64,000 nt of DNA from Aeromonas encheleia (lineage in GTDB: Bacteria > Pseudomonadota > Gammaproteobacteria > Enterobacterales > Aeromonadaceae), in the NCBI RefSeq assembly GCF_900637545.1, contig NZ_LR134376.1, positions 1,135,001 through 1,199,000 of the forward strand. Direction: 5' to 3'. The notes below the pieces were generated by a model. That model searched no databases. It was given only the letters and a program-made list of their open reading frames with translations, and was not told where the DNA came from. A program made the translations under genes and the position numbers. Of this stretch, positions 17,675-26,788 are shown piece after piece (positions within the stretch are counted from its first letter, which is position 1; each line of letters starts with the position of its first letter).

Positions 17675-19012
17675 ATGTCCACAGTCGATCTGGGCACAGC
17701 CCCCCTTTCCCGCCTCTTCCTGCGTTATGTCACCCCGACCGTGGCGGCCATGCTGGTCACCGGGGTTTATGTCACCATAGATGGCATCTTCGTCGGCCAT
17801 ATCCTGGGTCAGGACGGCCTGGCCGGCATGATGCTGGCCTACCCCATCTGCGCCGTGCTCTATGCGGTGGGGGCGCTGATCGGCATGGGCTCCTCGTCGC
17901 TGGCCTCCTTCTATCTCGGCAAGGGGGAGCAGGGGAAGGCGCGCCACATCGTCGGCAACGCACTGGTGATGGTGCTCATCGCCTCGGCCGTGCTCGCCTT
18001 TATCGGCATCAATTATGGGGATGAGATGCTGGCCTGGATGGGGGCCGAGGGGGTCATCTTCGACGCAGGACTCGCCTATCTGCAGTGGTATGCCTGGCTC
18101 GGGACCTTCGCCGTGCTCTCCATGGCGTTCACCGCCCTGCTGCGCAACGACGGACGACCCGGCCTCACCACCTGGATCCTGGTGGGCGGCGGCGTGCTCA
18201 ACGTGCTGCTCGACTACCTGCTGATGGCGGTGATCCCCTGGGGGCTGGCGGGGGCCGCCATCGCTACCATGCTCTCCCAGGCGGTGACCGGCGGCCTCTG
18301 CCTGTGGCACTTCTTCACCCCGCGCAGCCAGCTGCGCATCCGCTGGGATACTTTGGTGCCGGACTGGCGGCTGATGGGGGAGACGCTGCGACTCGGGGTC
18401 TCGAGCTTCCTGATGTACCTCTACCTGTCGGTGGTGCTGGCGCTGCACAACAAGGCGCTGCTGTCGGTGGGGACCTCGCTGCACGTGGCCGCCTACGGGG
18501 TGATCAGCTACAGCGAGGCCTTCTTCTATCTCATCTTCGAGGGGATCGCCATGGGCATCCAGCCCATCGCCAGCTTCAACGCAGGGGCGGGCAACTGGCA
18601 GCGGGTGCTGCGGGTGCGCAACCTGGCGCTGGGGGTGACCCTGCTGGTGGCGCTGTGCGGCATGATCCCGCTCTATCTCTGGCCGGAAGGGGTGGTCTAT
18701 CTGTTTGCCGGTGACAACGCGGCCCTGCTGCCGGTGGCGAGCCTCGGCATCTGGCTCTACTTCTGGGGACTGCCGATGGAAGGGCTGCTGCTGGTGGGGG
18801 CTACCTACTTCCAGGCCATCAATCGGGCCCGCATCGCCTCCCTGCTCACCGGGGGCAAGCTGGTGCTGATCGGCGGTTTCCTGTGGGGCTTCTCCTCCCT
18901 GTGGGGGGTGGCCGGGGTCTGGCTGGCGCTGCCCACCTGCAGCAGCCTGCTGGTGCTGGTGATGTGGCGGGCCATGCGCAAGGAGGCGGGCCTGCATGCC
19001 GGCGCGAGCTGA
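17675..19012 (+). CDS. MATE-family efflux transporter
   Basis: 445 residues with twelve predicted membrane helices in two six-helix halves. The first half contains DGIFVGHILGQDGLAGMMLA near 30-50 and the second GIAMGIQPIASFNAGAGN near 285-303, both typical of the MATE/NorM/DinF superfamily. It exports drugs or metabolites in exchange for Na+ or H+; the substrate is not predictable. Divergent from mscM with a 150-bp gap, and followed by a strong terminator. Confidence 0.9.
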   Translation: MSTVDLGTAPLSRLFLRYVTPTVAAMLVTGVYVTIDGIFVGHILGQDGLAGMMLAYPICAVLYAVGALIGMGSSSLASFYLGKGEQGKARHIVGNALVMVLIASAVLAFIGINYGDEMLAWMGAEGVIFDAGLAYLQWYAWLGTFAVLSMAFTALLRNDGRPGLTTWILVGGGVLNVLLDYLLMAVIPWGLAGAAIATMLSQAVTGGLCLWHFFTPRSQLRIRWDTLVPDWRLMGETLRLGVSSFLMYLYLSVVLALHNKALLSVGTSLHVAAYGVISYSEAFFYLIFEGIAMGIQPIASFNAGAGNWQRVLRVRNLALGVTLLVALCGMIPLYLWPEGVVYLFAGDNAALLPVASLGIWLYFWGLPMEGLLLVGATYFQAINRARIASLLTGGKLVLIGGFLWGFSSLWGVAGVWLALPTCSSLLVLVMWRAMRKEAGLHAGAS

Positions 19013-19047
19013 AGGCGACCGCCAGCGGACCCTGGGTGACGGATGTG

Positions 19048-19084
19048 AAAAAGAAGAGGCAGCCCAGGCTGCCTCTTCTTTTTT
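19048..19084. terminator. Bidirectional terminator after the MATE gene
   Basis: A-rich arm, GAAGAGGCAGCC, a very short loop and GGCTGCCTCTTC, then six T. It serves the MATE gene and, on the other strand, the M23 peptidase gene. Confidence 0.9.
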
Positions 19085-19110
19085 ATGACGTGCTTATGAC
19101 GTGAGCCGGC

Positions 19111-19938
19111 TCAGGGCTTGAAGGCCCCGATAAAGATGGCGGGATCGACGCGGGCATCGTTGAGGCTGACGTTCCAGTGCATGTGGGGACCGGTGGCGCG
19201 ACCGGTGGCGCCGACCCGGCCGACGATGCCGCCCCTCGGCAGGCTCTGGCCCAGCTTCACGTCGACCTTCGACATGTGGCAAAACATGCTGATCAGCCCC
19301 TGGCCGTGATCGACGAACACCGTATTGCCATTGAAGAAGTAGTTGCCGATCAGGATCACCTTGCCCGCGGCCGGCGCCTTGATGGGGGTGCCGGCACCGA
19401 CCGCGAAGTCGAGGCCCGAGTGGGGGTTGCGCTCCTCGCCGTTGAAGAAGCGGCGCAGGCCGAAGGGGCTGGAGAGCGGCCCCTGCACCGGCTTGTCGAA
19501 CAGCAGGTTGCTGGGCTGGGTAGGGCTGAAGGTCTGATAGGCCAGGGTCTGCTCCGCCAGCTCGCGGTTGATGCGCACCATGTCCTCGGCCAGCGGGTTG
19601 ACCTGGCGGCCGTTCTTCAACTTGATGTGCTGCTCACGATAGTGCTTGGGTTGGACCAGGAAGCTGAGCCGGCGGCCATCGTTCACCGCCAGGGAATGGG
19701 GGCCGGTGGCGCTCTTGAGCGGGATGCCGACTATGGCTATCCAGCGACGGCCCTCCTCACGCACGACCAGCACCGGCTTGTCCTGATAACGGGCGCTGGG
19801 CGCCTCTGGTCCGTCCCCCAGTGCTACCACGGCCACGCCACCCGGCACCGGATGATTGAGCAGACGGCTGATGAAGCCTGGCTCGGCATAAAGATGAGTG
19901 CTGCCCAGCAGCAGGACAAGGAACAACAGGCGGCGCAT
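19111..19938 (-). CDS. M23-family (LytM) peptidase, periplasmic
   Basis: 275 residues with a signal peptide (MRRLLFLVLLLGSTHLYA, 1-18). An N-terminal beta domain (about 20-130) precedes the LytM domain (about 150-270). Zinc ligands are intact: HSGLD near residue 178 and GPHMHWN near 254 (H-x-H). It should cut peptidoglycan cross-links. The ATG at 19938 follows GGAG and starts directly at the signal peptide, so 5' extensions were rejected. It is divergent from the fimbrial operon. Confidence 0.9.
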   Translation of the reverse strand: MRRLLFLVLLLGSTHLYAEPGFISRLLNHPVPGGVAVVALGDGPEAPSARYQDKPVLVVREEGRRWIAIVGIPLKSATGPHSLAVNDGRRLSFLVQPKHYREQHIKLKNGRQVNPLAEDMVRINRELAEQTLAYQTFSPTQPSNLLFDKPVQGPLSSPFGLRRFFNGEERNPHSGLDFAVGAGTPIKAPAAGKVILIGNYFFNGNTVFVDHGQGLISMFCHMSKVDVKLGQSLPRGGIVGRVGATGRATGPHMHWNVSLNDARVDPAIFIGAFKP

Positions 19939-20212
19939 GGCGGCTCCATCGAATGAGAGGGGTGGAATCAAAGGGGGAAAATGATGCCACATTCCCGCCG
20001 GGCTGTCCGCAGCGTCGGGCAACAGGGACGAGCAGTGGCGTCATTTGTTGTCCAGATGTTGCCTGGAAGCGAGCAGGCTCGGCCAGCCTGTGCTATTTAC
20101 TAATGCATCACTAGATATTGGTCGTTGAATGACACCTATTGTGACAAGGAAGACAGGCTCTGGCAGGGGAACGGTAGTCGCCAGCGGCATCCAGGGCTAG
20201 ACGGAGGTTGTG

Positions 20213-20758
20213 ATGAAGACGAATGCTCTCTTTGTGCTTGCACTCGCCATGGGCGGGCTGGTATCTGTCCCCGCCGCCGCCTTCAACGGCACTATTACCA
20301 TCAATGGGGAAGTGACTGCCGGCACCTGCGCCATCGCCGTCAATGGCGGCAACGCATCGGCCACAGTGACCCTGCCCACCGTCAGCACCAACGCGCTGAG
20401 CAGCATAGGCCAGACCGCCGGTGCCACCGGTTTCAACCTCGCGCTCACCAGCTGCCCGACCACGGGATCGGTGCGGGCCTACTTCGAAAACATCGGCGTG
20501 GCCCAGGCCACGGGCAACCTCAGCAACAAGGCCGTCGCGGCGGGCGGGAAAAATCCGGCCCAGAACGTGGAGGTCCAGATCCTCTCGGCCAACAGTACCC
20601 CCATCGACTTGAGGACCAATACCGGAAACAACGTGCTGGTTGACTTCAGCGCGACCGGCGGGGCGACGCTCTATTACAGCGCCCAGTACATCGCCACCGG
20701 CGCCGTGGGGGCCGGCCTGGTCTCGGCGGACCTCATCTACTCGCTGGATTACCACTGA
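20213..20758 (+). CDS. Type 1-like fimbrial major subunit
   Basis: 181 residues with a signal peptide (cleavage after VPAAA near residue 23). The mature protein starts FNGTITINGEVTAGTCAI, with the fimbrial beta-strand start and first disulfide cysteine; the partner cysteine is in LTSCPTTG near 82. It ends SADLIYSLDYH with the penultimate aromatic expected for donor-strand exchange. First gene of a five-gene chaperone-usher operon. The ATG at 20213 follows ACGGAGG. Confidence 0.9.
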   Translation: MKTNALFVLALAMGGLVSVPAAAFNGTITINGEVTAGTCAIAVNGGNASATVTLPTVSTNALSSIGQTAGATGFNLALTSCPTTGSVRAYFENIGVAQATGNLSNKAVAAGGKNPAQNVEVQILSANSTPIDLRTNTGNNVLVDFSATGGATLYYSAQYIATGAVGAGLVSADLIYSLDYH

Positions 20759-20769
20759 GTATCGCCTCC

Positions 20770-21525
20770 ATGAGTCTGCCCCGGGGCCTTGGATGGGCAA
20801 GGCTGTGGCGCTATGGCTGGGGCATGGTGCTGCTCGTTGCCTGGCAGGCCTGGGGCTATGTCCAGATCTCGGGTACCCGGGTCATCTACCCCGCCTCCGC
20901 TCGTGAAGTCACGCTGGAGCTGACCAACAAGGGCAACGTGCCCGCACTGGTGCAGGTCTGGATGGATGCCGGCGACCGCCGCATCCGGCCCGGTGCCGAA
21001 TCGGTGCCATTTTTGATCACCCCCCCCATCACTCGGATTGATGCCCAGCGCGGCCAGTCGCTGCGCCTCACCTATGTGGGGCAGGGGCTGCCACAGGATC
21101 GCGAGTCGGTATTCTGGCTGAATGTGCTGGAGGTCCCACCCAGCACCAAGTCCACCCAGGCGGGCCAGAATCTGGTGCAGCTCGCCTTTCGCTCCAGGAT
21201 CAAGATGTTCTATCGCCCCGAGGGGTTGGCTGGCAACGTTGAGCACTCCGCCCATCACCTGAACTGGCGCCTGATCCGACAAGGGGAGGGCTATGCCTTG
21301 CGGGCCAGCAATCCAAGCCTGTATCACGTCAGCATCAGCAATCTCGAGCTGCAGACGACCCAGACCAGGCGCTACAGCAATCTCAGTGGCGGCATGGTGT
21401 CCCCGGGAGGCAGCGCCGATTTTCCCATCGATCGCCTGTCGGGCTCGGTTCATGCCAAGGCGGTGACCTTCTATTGGCTCAATGATTATGGGGCCCGCGA
21501 GGTGGGTCGATTCGTCTTCAACTGA
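20770..21525 (+). CDS. Periplasmic fimbrial chaperone (PapD/FimC type), first copy
   Basis: 251 residues with a signal sequence (about 1-29). The two-domain Ig-like chaperone carries ISGTRVIYPASAREV (the conserved arginine of the subunit-binding cleft) and the strand F1-G1 region QLAFRSRIKMFYRPEGL with the cleft lysine, then a C-terminal domain. It holds pilin subunits until the usher takes them. It begins 11 bases after the pilin stop. This operon also carries a second chaperone gene at 24143. Confidence 0.92.
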   Translation: MSLPRGLGWARLWRYGWGMVLLVAWQAWGYVQISGTRVIYPASAREVTLELTNKGNVPALVQVWMDAGDRRIRPGAESVPFLITPPITRIDAQRGQSLRLTYVGQGLPQDRESVFWLNVLEVPPSTKSTQAGQNLVQLAFRSRIKMFYRPEGLAGNVEHSAHHLNWRLIRQGEGYALRASNPSLYHVSISNLELQTTQTRRYSNLSGGMVSPGGSADFPIDRLSGSVHAKAVTFYWLNDYGAREVGRFVFN

Positions 21526-21557
21526 TCCCGTTTTGGCTCTTGAGGGGGAGGTGTGCC

Positions 21558-24146
21558 GTGTCAGCCAGTCATCATCCCCAGCATTCAATGTCTCGTGCCA
21601 GCGCCCCGGGGGCTGGAGTCCGGAGGGCGGTTAGTGGCGGGCTGCTTGCGCTGCTCTATCTCTGGTTCACTTGGGCCCAGGCCGGTGAGGTGGCGTCTGC
21701 CCCCGCCGCCGAGCCGCCCGCCCCGGCGGCCGATGTCGAGTTCGACAGTCAGCTGCTCGACAGCCTGGGGGTGAACATCGATCTGGCGCGCTTCGCCAGT
21801 GCCGACTTCGTGCCCCTTGGCCTCTATCAGCTCGACATCATCATCAATGGCAAGGACAAGCTGAGCCAGCAGGTGGAGGTGCGGGCCGGCCCCGATCCCA
21901 AGACCCCGCTGTTTTGCTTCACACCCGGTCAGGTTACGCAATGGGGGCTGCTTGTCGACCAGTTGCCCAATCAGCCGTCGGTCAAGCTGCAGATGCAGAG
22001 TAACTGCATCCGGGTCGAATCCCTGGTGCCTGGTGCTAGCTTCAGCCTGGATCTGCCCAGCCTGAGCGGGGCGCTCAGCCTGCCGCAGGCCTATGTCGGC
22101 CGGGTCCGGCGTGACTATGTCGGGCCGGAGCAGTGGGTACAGGGGATTAATGCGGCCTTCGTCGGCTACAACGCCAATCTTTATTACAGTGAGCTGAGCG
22201 GGACCGACGATCAGTTCAGCAACAGCGTCAATCTCAACACCGGCGTCAACCTGGGGGCCTGGCGTCTGCGCCATAACGGCTCCTGGCAGGGCAGTGACGG
22301 CGGCAGCTATCAGTCGCTCAACAGCTACGTGCAGCGGGATGTCACCACACAGAGAGCCCAGCTCACCCTGGGTGAGTACTTCACCCCGGGGGACAGCTTC
22401 GACAGCGTGCCCTTCACCGGGGTGCAGCTTGCCAGTGACGATGCCATGCTGCCCGACTTTGAACGGGGCTTTGCCCCCGTGGTGCGCGGGGTGGCCCAGA
22501 GCAATGCCAGGGTCACCATCCGTCAGGGCAGTGCCCTCATCTATGAAACCCAGGTTGCTCCCGGCGCATTCGCCATCGACGATCTCTATGCCACCAGCTT
22601 CGCCGGCGATCTGGACGTGACCATCACTGAGGCGGATGGCAGCGAGCGCAGCTTTACCCTGCCATTCTCCTCCGTGGTGCAGATGCTGCGGGACGACACC
22701 TCCCGCTTCAGCCTGACCCTGGGTCGTTACCGCAACGAGGCCGGCCCGGATGGCCCCGACTTTCTGCAGGGCATCTATCGCCGCGGTTATTCCAACACCC
22801 TGACCCTGTACGGCGGCACCATAGCCGCCGAGGACTATGCGGCCCTGCTGGGGGGCGCCGCCATGGGCTCCGACTATGGCGCCCTGGCGCTCGACGTCAC
22901 CGGCTCCTGGGCGCGGGATCTGCCCGCCGCCTCCGAGCTGCCCCCGTCGCTCTCCGGGCAGAGCTACCGCCTGACGTACAGCAAGCAGATGGATCTGACC
23001 CAGACCTACTTCACCCTGGCCGCCTACCGTTTCTCCAGCGAAGGCTATCTGGATCTCAACGATGTGGCGGCGGCCCAGAGCCAGACCCTCGATCAGTTGC
23101 AGCGGGAGCGCAATCGCTTCCAGCTCAACATCAACCAGCCGGTGGGGGAGTGGGGGGATCTCTATTTCAACGGCATCAGTCGCGACTACTGGGGGGCCGA
23201 GGCCGAGAGCAGCAGCTTCCAGCTCGGTTACAACCGGGGGTTTGACTGGGGCAATCTGACGCTCTCGGCCAGCCATTCGCTGGACGATGGGGTCGGCGAT
23301 CAATACATGCTGAGTCTCAGCATCCCCATCGGCGATAGACTCGGTGCCCCGCGCCTGAGCAGCACCGTCTCCTATCAGGAGGGGCAGGGTTACAGCGCCA
23401 GGCTGGATCTCAACGGGGGCTCCCGGGACGGGCGTTTCTACTACGGGCTCTACGGCAGCCAGAGTCAGGGGGACGGGGCGGGCTATCAGGGCTATGGCGC
23501 CAATGCCCAGTACCAGACGGCGGCAACCCAGTTGGGGCTGAGTACCAGTCAGGGGGAGGGGTATTCCCAGTATGTGGCCTCGGCCAAGGGGACCCTGCTG
23601 GTGCATGAAGAGGGCTGGGTACTGGGACAAACCCAGGGGGAGACGATGGCGCTGGTGGAGGCCAAGGGCGCCCAGGGGGCCAGGGTCAGCCACGGGATTG
23701 GCAGCGAGGTGGATGGGGATGGTTACGCCGTGCTGGCCGGGCTCAACCCCTATCGCACCAACATCATCGGCCTGGATCCGAGCGGCCTGCCGCTGGATGT
23801 GGAGATAGATGGCAGCGCCCAGATGGTGGCCCCCCGCCGTGGCGCCATCGTCAAGCTGGCGTATGAGACCCATGTCGGTCAGCCGTTGCTGCTCAAAGTC
23901 CAGCGGACGGACGGCCGTGTCCTGCCGTTCGGGGCCGAGGTGGTTGACGGCGCCGGTCGCTCGGTTGCCGTCGTCGGCCAGGGGGGGCTCATCTTCGTGC
24001 GCGGTGAGCAGGCTATCCTCTACGTCCAGTGGGGGAAGGAGCCAGATCAGCAGTGCCGGCTGGATTATCGCGTGCCCGAACCGGATCCTGCGGTGCCCTA
24101 TCAACAGGTCGCCGCCCGCTGCCTCACCATGGAAACAAGCTCATGA
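21558..24146 (+). CDS. Fimbrial outer-membrane usher
   Basis: 862 residues. A long signal region (about 1-45) precedes VEFDSQLLDSLGVNIDLARF, the usher N-terminal domain. The plug and pore follow with YVQRDVTTQRAQLTLGEYF, LYATSFAGDLDVTITEADGS and C-terminal domains ending in a probable disulfide (C-R-L-D-Y...C-L-T). It forms the pore through which subunits are polymerised. The GTG at 21558 was chosen because GGGGGAGG precedes it by seven bases; ATG at 21588 is the alternative. Confidence 0.9.
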   Translation: MSASHHPQHSMSRASAPGAGVRRAVSGGLLALLYLWFTWAQAGEVASAPAAEPPAPAADVEFDSQLLDSLGVNIDLARFASADFVPLGLYQLDIIINGKDKLSQQVEVRAGPDPKTPLFCFTPGQVTQWGLLVDQLPNQPSVKLQMQSNCIRVESLVPGASFSLDLPSLSGALSLPQAYVGRVRRDYVGPEQWVQGINAAFVGYNANLYYSELSGTDDQFSNSVNLNTGVNLGAWRLRHNGSWQGSDGGSYQSLNSYVQRDVTTQRAQLTLGEYFTPGDSFDSVPFTGVQLASDDAMLPDFERGFAPVVRGVAQSNARVTIRQGSALIYETQVAPGAFAIDDLYATSFAGDLDVTITEADGSERSFTLPFSSVVQMLRDDTSRFSLTLGRYRNEAGPDGPDFLQGIYRRGYSNTLTLYGGTIAAEDYAALLGGAAMGSDYGALALDVTGSWARDLPAASELPPSLSGQSYRLTYSKQMDLTQTYFTLAAYRFSSEGYLDLNDVAAAQSQTLDQLQRERNRFQLNINQPVGEWGDLYFNGISRDYWGAEAESSSFQLGYNRGFDWGNLTLSASHSLDDGVGDQYMLSLSIPIGDRLGAPRLSSTVSYQEGQGYSARLDLNGGSRDGRFYYGLYGSQSQGDGAGYQGYGANAQYQTAATQLGLSTSQGEGYSQYVASAKGTLLVHEEGWVLGQTQGETMALVEAKGAQGARVSHGIGSEVDGDGYAVLAGLNPYRTNIIGLDPSGLPLDVEIDGSAQMVAPRRGAIVKLAYETHVGQPLLLKVQRTDGRVLPFGAEVVDGAGRSVAVVGQGGLIFVRGEQAILYVQWGKEPDQQCRLDYRVPEPDPAVPYQQVAARCLTMETSS

Positions 24147-24868
24147 AACACATCATTCTGACATTCCTGGCGCTGGGCTCCCTGCTGTGGTGGCCTGGCT
24201 GCGAGGCCGCGCTCAACCTGATGCGCACCCGGCTTATCTATGCCGGTGGGGCCAGCGAGGCCAGCCTGATGGTTCACAACCAGGGGGAGGCACCGACTCT
24301 GCTGCAGGCCTGGGTCGATGGGGGCGATGAGCAACAGGGGCCGGCCGACGTCTCGACCCCCTTTCTGGTGCTGCCTCCCATGATGCGGCTGGGGCCGGAC
24401 AAGGGGCAGGCGCTGCGCGTGTTGGGCGCCGATCTGAGGGCGCTGCCCCGGGACAGGGAGTCGCTGTTCTGGCTGAATGTGCTGGGCTTGCCGCCCAAGG
24501 CCGCAAGCGCGGGCGGCAGCGTGCAGCTCGCCTATCGCACCCGCATCAAGCTGTTCTATCGCCCGGCCGGGCTCGCCGGCTCCGCTGCCGGGGCGGCGGA
24601 GCGGCTCATCTGGCACGAGCTGGCGGGCACCGGGCTGAGGGTGACCAATCCCACCCCCTTCCACGTCAGCCTGAGCGAGGTGCTGCTCGAGGCGAGGGGG
24701 CAGAGCTTCAGCTGGCACGAGGCCGGCGTGATCCCGCCCTACGGCATCTTGCCGATCCCGATGCCTGGGGCGGCACTCGTGGGTGCCAGGGGGCGGCTGC
24801 GCTGGATCGACGATGATGGCAACTATCACGAGCAGGGGTTTGTGCTGAACCAGCAGGGAGGGCAGTGA
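24143..24868 (+). CDS. Periplasmic fimbrial chaperone, second copy
   Basis: 241 residues with a signal peptide (MKHIILTFLALGSLLWWPG, cleavage after EAA). It has the same architecture as the first chaperone: MRTRLIYAGGASEASL, then LPRDRESLFWLNVLGLPPKA and the cleft lysine in YRTRIKLFYRPAGL. The ATG overlaps the usher stop (ATGA). The two chaperones share the same motifs but have diverged widely, so each may serve a different subunit, for example the tip protein for this one (inference). Confidence 0.92.
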   Translation: MKHIILTFLALGSLLWWPGCEAALNLMRTRLIYAGGASEASLMVHNQGEAPTLLQAWVDGGDEQQGPADVSTPFLVLPPMMRLGPDKGQALRVLGADLRALPRDRESLFWLNVLGLPPKAASAGGSVQLAYRTRIKLFYRPAGLAGSAAGAAERLIWHELAGTGLRVTNPTPFHVSLSEVLLEARGQSFSWHEAGVIPPYGILPIPMPGAALVGARGRLRWIDDDGNYHEQGFVLNQQGGQ

Positions 24869-25917
24869 TGGGCGAGCAGACGGAGAACAACAGCGTGGGT
24901 CGAGTAAAGAATAGTGGCCTGATGGCCGGTGTCTTGTTATTGGGTTGCCTGCTGTGGCTGCCCAAGGCTCATGCCGTCAACGGCCAATGCACCAGCCCCT
25001 TCGTGGCGACCGGGCCCATTACCACCACAGGGACTCTCTATCAGCCCGGGGATACCGGTATTGCCACCGCCTTCTCGACCACCAGCTCGGCTACCTGTGA
25101 TTGCACCGGGATCTCGGTAGGATTGCTGGTGACGGTTTATTATCAGGCCACGACCAGCCTGCCCACCGTCTCCGATCCTCTGGGGACCCTGATCAAGCTC
25201 AACTCCTATTTTGGCCTCAAGGCCGAGTTCAATGCGGCTGGCACTTATCGGACGGTTCCTTTCAATGCCACTTCCAGCGGGTTGTTGGCCGTCTGCATCG
25301 GCAACGTGGTGAATCTGGCATTGGGTGGGATTGACGTCAACGGCGGCCGCTATACCCTGAAGCTGCTCAAGGGGGTCACGGGCACCCAGACCTTCAGCGG
25401 CACCGTCGCCTACCTCTTCGTGCGGCGCTCCAGTGCGCCCGATACCAGTCCGGCCAATGCGTTCAGCCAGCTGGCGATGAACATCAGCGTCACCTCGACC
25501 CCGAGCTGCCAGTTTCCGGCTGGCACCAGCATCCCCATCGATCTCGGCGCCGTGGCGCAGAGCGCCTTCATCGAGGGCGAGGTGCCCAGAGGCTACACGC
25601 CGCGCAGCGTCAATGTGAGCGTCACCTGCAGCCAGATCCCGAGCGATTATGTGGTGCCGCTCAGCTACCGCTTCGGGGGGGCGCTCACCAGCCAGAATCG
25701 TTTCATCACCACCAGCCTGGCCGGGGTCGGGGTCGGCATGCTCGAGCAGAGCAGCCCAACCCCTATTCCATTTGATACCGCCATCGCGGTACCCTACTCG
25801 GCGGCTACCCACAATACCAATTATCAGGTGAGGCTGTACCCGACCCGGCTGCCGGGCCAGGTCGTGCGCACCGGCGCTTACACCGGGACCATCATGGTCA
25901 CGGTGAGCGTGCCCTGA
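24868..25917 (+). CDS. Fimbrial tip/adhesin-like protein
   Basis: 349 residues. A signal sequence (cleavage near AHA-VNG, residue 36) is followed by a variable N-terminal domain with several cysteines. The C-terminal pilin-like domain starts around residue 208 (TSTPSCQFPAGTSIPIDLG) and ends GAYTGTIMVTVSVP, the usual subunit end. This two-domain plan fits a tip adhesin whose receptor is unknown. The ATG overlaps the chaperone stop (TGATG) and follows GGGAGG. Last gene of the operon. Confidence 0.82.
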   Translation: MGEQTENNSVGRVKNSGLMAGVLLLGCLLWLPKAHAVNGQCTSPFVATGPITTTGTLYQPGDTGIATAFSTTSSATCDCTGISVGLLVTVYYQATTSLPTVSDPLGTLIKLNSYFGLKAEFNAAGTYRTVPFNATSSGLLAVCIGNVVNLALGGIDVNGGRYTLKLLKGVTGTQTFSGTVAYLFVRRSSAPDTSPANAFSQLAMNISVTSTPSCQFPAGTSIPIDLGAVAQSAFIEGEVPRGYTPRSVNVSVTCSQIPSDYVVPLSYRFGGALTSQNRFITTSLAGVGVGMLEQSSPTPIPFDTAIAVPYSAATHNTNYQVRLYPTRLPGQVVRTGAYTGTIMVTVSVP

Positions 25918-25957
25918 GGGAATAAGCTTTCGTTTTATTTTTGCAACGAGGTCGACG

Positions 25958-26740
25958 ATGAACAGTGACAACCGCCTGCGCAGCGAACCCAAGCGTCACC
26001 CCATGGGGCGGGGCTGGATCTGGATCCGCACCGGGTTCGACATCTTCAACAAGGGCATGGGGGCCAGCGTGGCCATGATAGTGCTCTGGTTCCTGGTGGG
26101 CATGCTGCTGGAGCAGTTACCGGCGGGCAGCTTCATCTCCCAGTTGCTGTACATGGTGTGGGGCGCCGGCTGGGTGGCGGTGGCGCAGCGGGGCTATGGG
26201 GGGCAGCCCCTGCAGTTTGCCGACTTCTTTGCCGGTTTTCGTCACAAGCTGACGCCCCTGATCCTGGGGGGGCTGCTGGTGCTGGTGCTGTTCTGCCTGC
26301 TGCTGCTTGCCTGCTTCGCCCTGCTGCACCTGTGGGATCTGACCGGCTTGCTGTCTCAGGATCCGGAGACGCTGACGGTGACACCCGAGCAGGCGCAGGG
26401 CTTCATGCTCTGCCTGCTGCTGTTCCTGGCCTTGCTGGTCCCTTTGCTGATGGCGATCACCTTCGCCCCCGCCCTCATCTTCTTCCACGAGGTGGGGGTC
26501 TGGCAGGCGGCCAAGCTCAGCTTCGCGGGTTGTCTGCGCAACATGTGGCCCTTCCTCTGGTGGGGGCTGCTCGGTGCCCTGTTGCTGCTGCTTGGGGCGG
26601 CGCTGTTTCTGGTCGGCCTGCTGGTGGTGCTGCCAGCCATCAACTACTCCATCTATGCGGCCTACCGTGACATCTATCTGGAGGAGCTGGATGCCGCTGA
26701 TGCCGAGCCGCCCGCCAAGGCGTTCGGTTTCGAGGCATAA
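25958..26740 (+). CDS. BPSS1780-type multispanning membrane protein
   Basis: 260 residues with about six membrane helices (near 27-50, 57-70, 90-120, 145-175, 195-225) after a basic N-terminus with GWIWIRTGFDIFNK. The family (BPSS1780/YciC-like) has no assigned function. It lies 40 bases after the fimbrial operon but has its own leader and terminator, so it is probably a separate unit. Confidence 0.75.
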   Translation: MNSDNRLRSEPKRHPMGRGWIWIRTGFDIFNKGMGASVAMIVLWFLVGMLLEQLPAGSFISQLLYMVWGAGWVAVAQRGYGGQPLQFADFFAGFRHKLTPLILGGLLVLVLFCLLLLACFALLHLWDLTGLLSQDPETLTVTPEQAQGFMLCLLLFLALLVPLLMAITFAPALIFFHEVGVWQAAKLSFAGCLRNMWPFLWWGLLGALLLLLGAALFLVGLLVVLPAINYSIYAAYRDIYLEELDAADAEPPAKAFGFEA

Positions 26741-26756
26741 GCCAGCACAGCATGAC

Positions 26757-26781
26757 AAGGGGCCCGCGGGCCCCTTTTTAT
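26757..26781. terminator. Terminator after the BPSS1780-type gene
   Basis: AAGGGGCCC-GC-GGGCCCC followed by TTTTTA. It can also act for the convergent LysR gene. Confidence 0.88.
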
Positions 26782-26788
26782 TGTCTGT

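Noticed and set aside
17660-18997. Long open frame antisense to the MATE gene
   Set aside because: Composition is rich in H, Q, G and P, typical of a reverse-strand shadow in high-GC DNA; the sense strand encodes a clear transporter.
21585-24104. 839-codon open frame antisense to the usher gene
   Set aside because: No domain or signal is recognisable, and the usher on the other strand is intact and in an operon.
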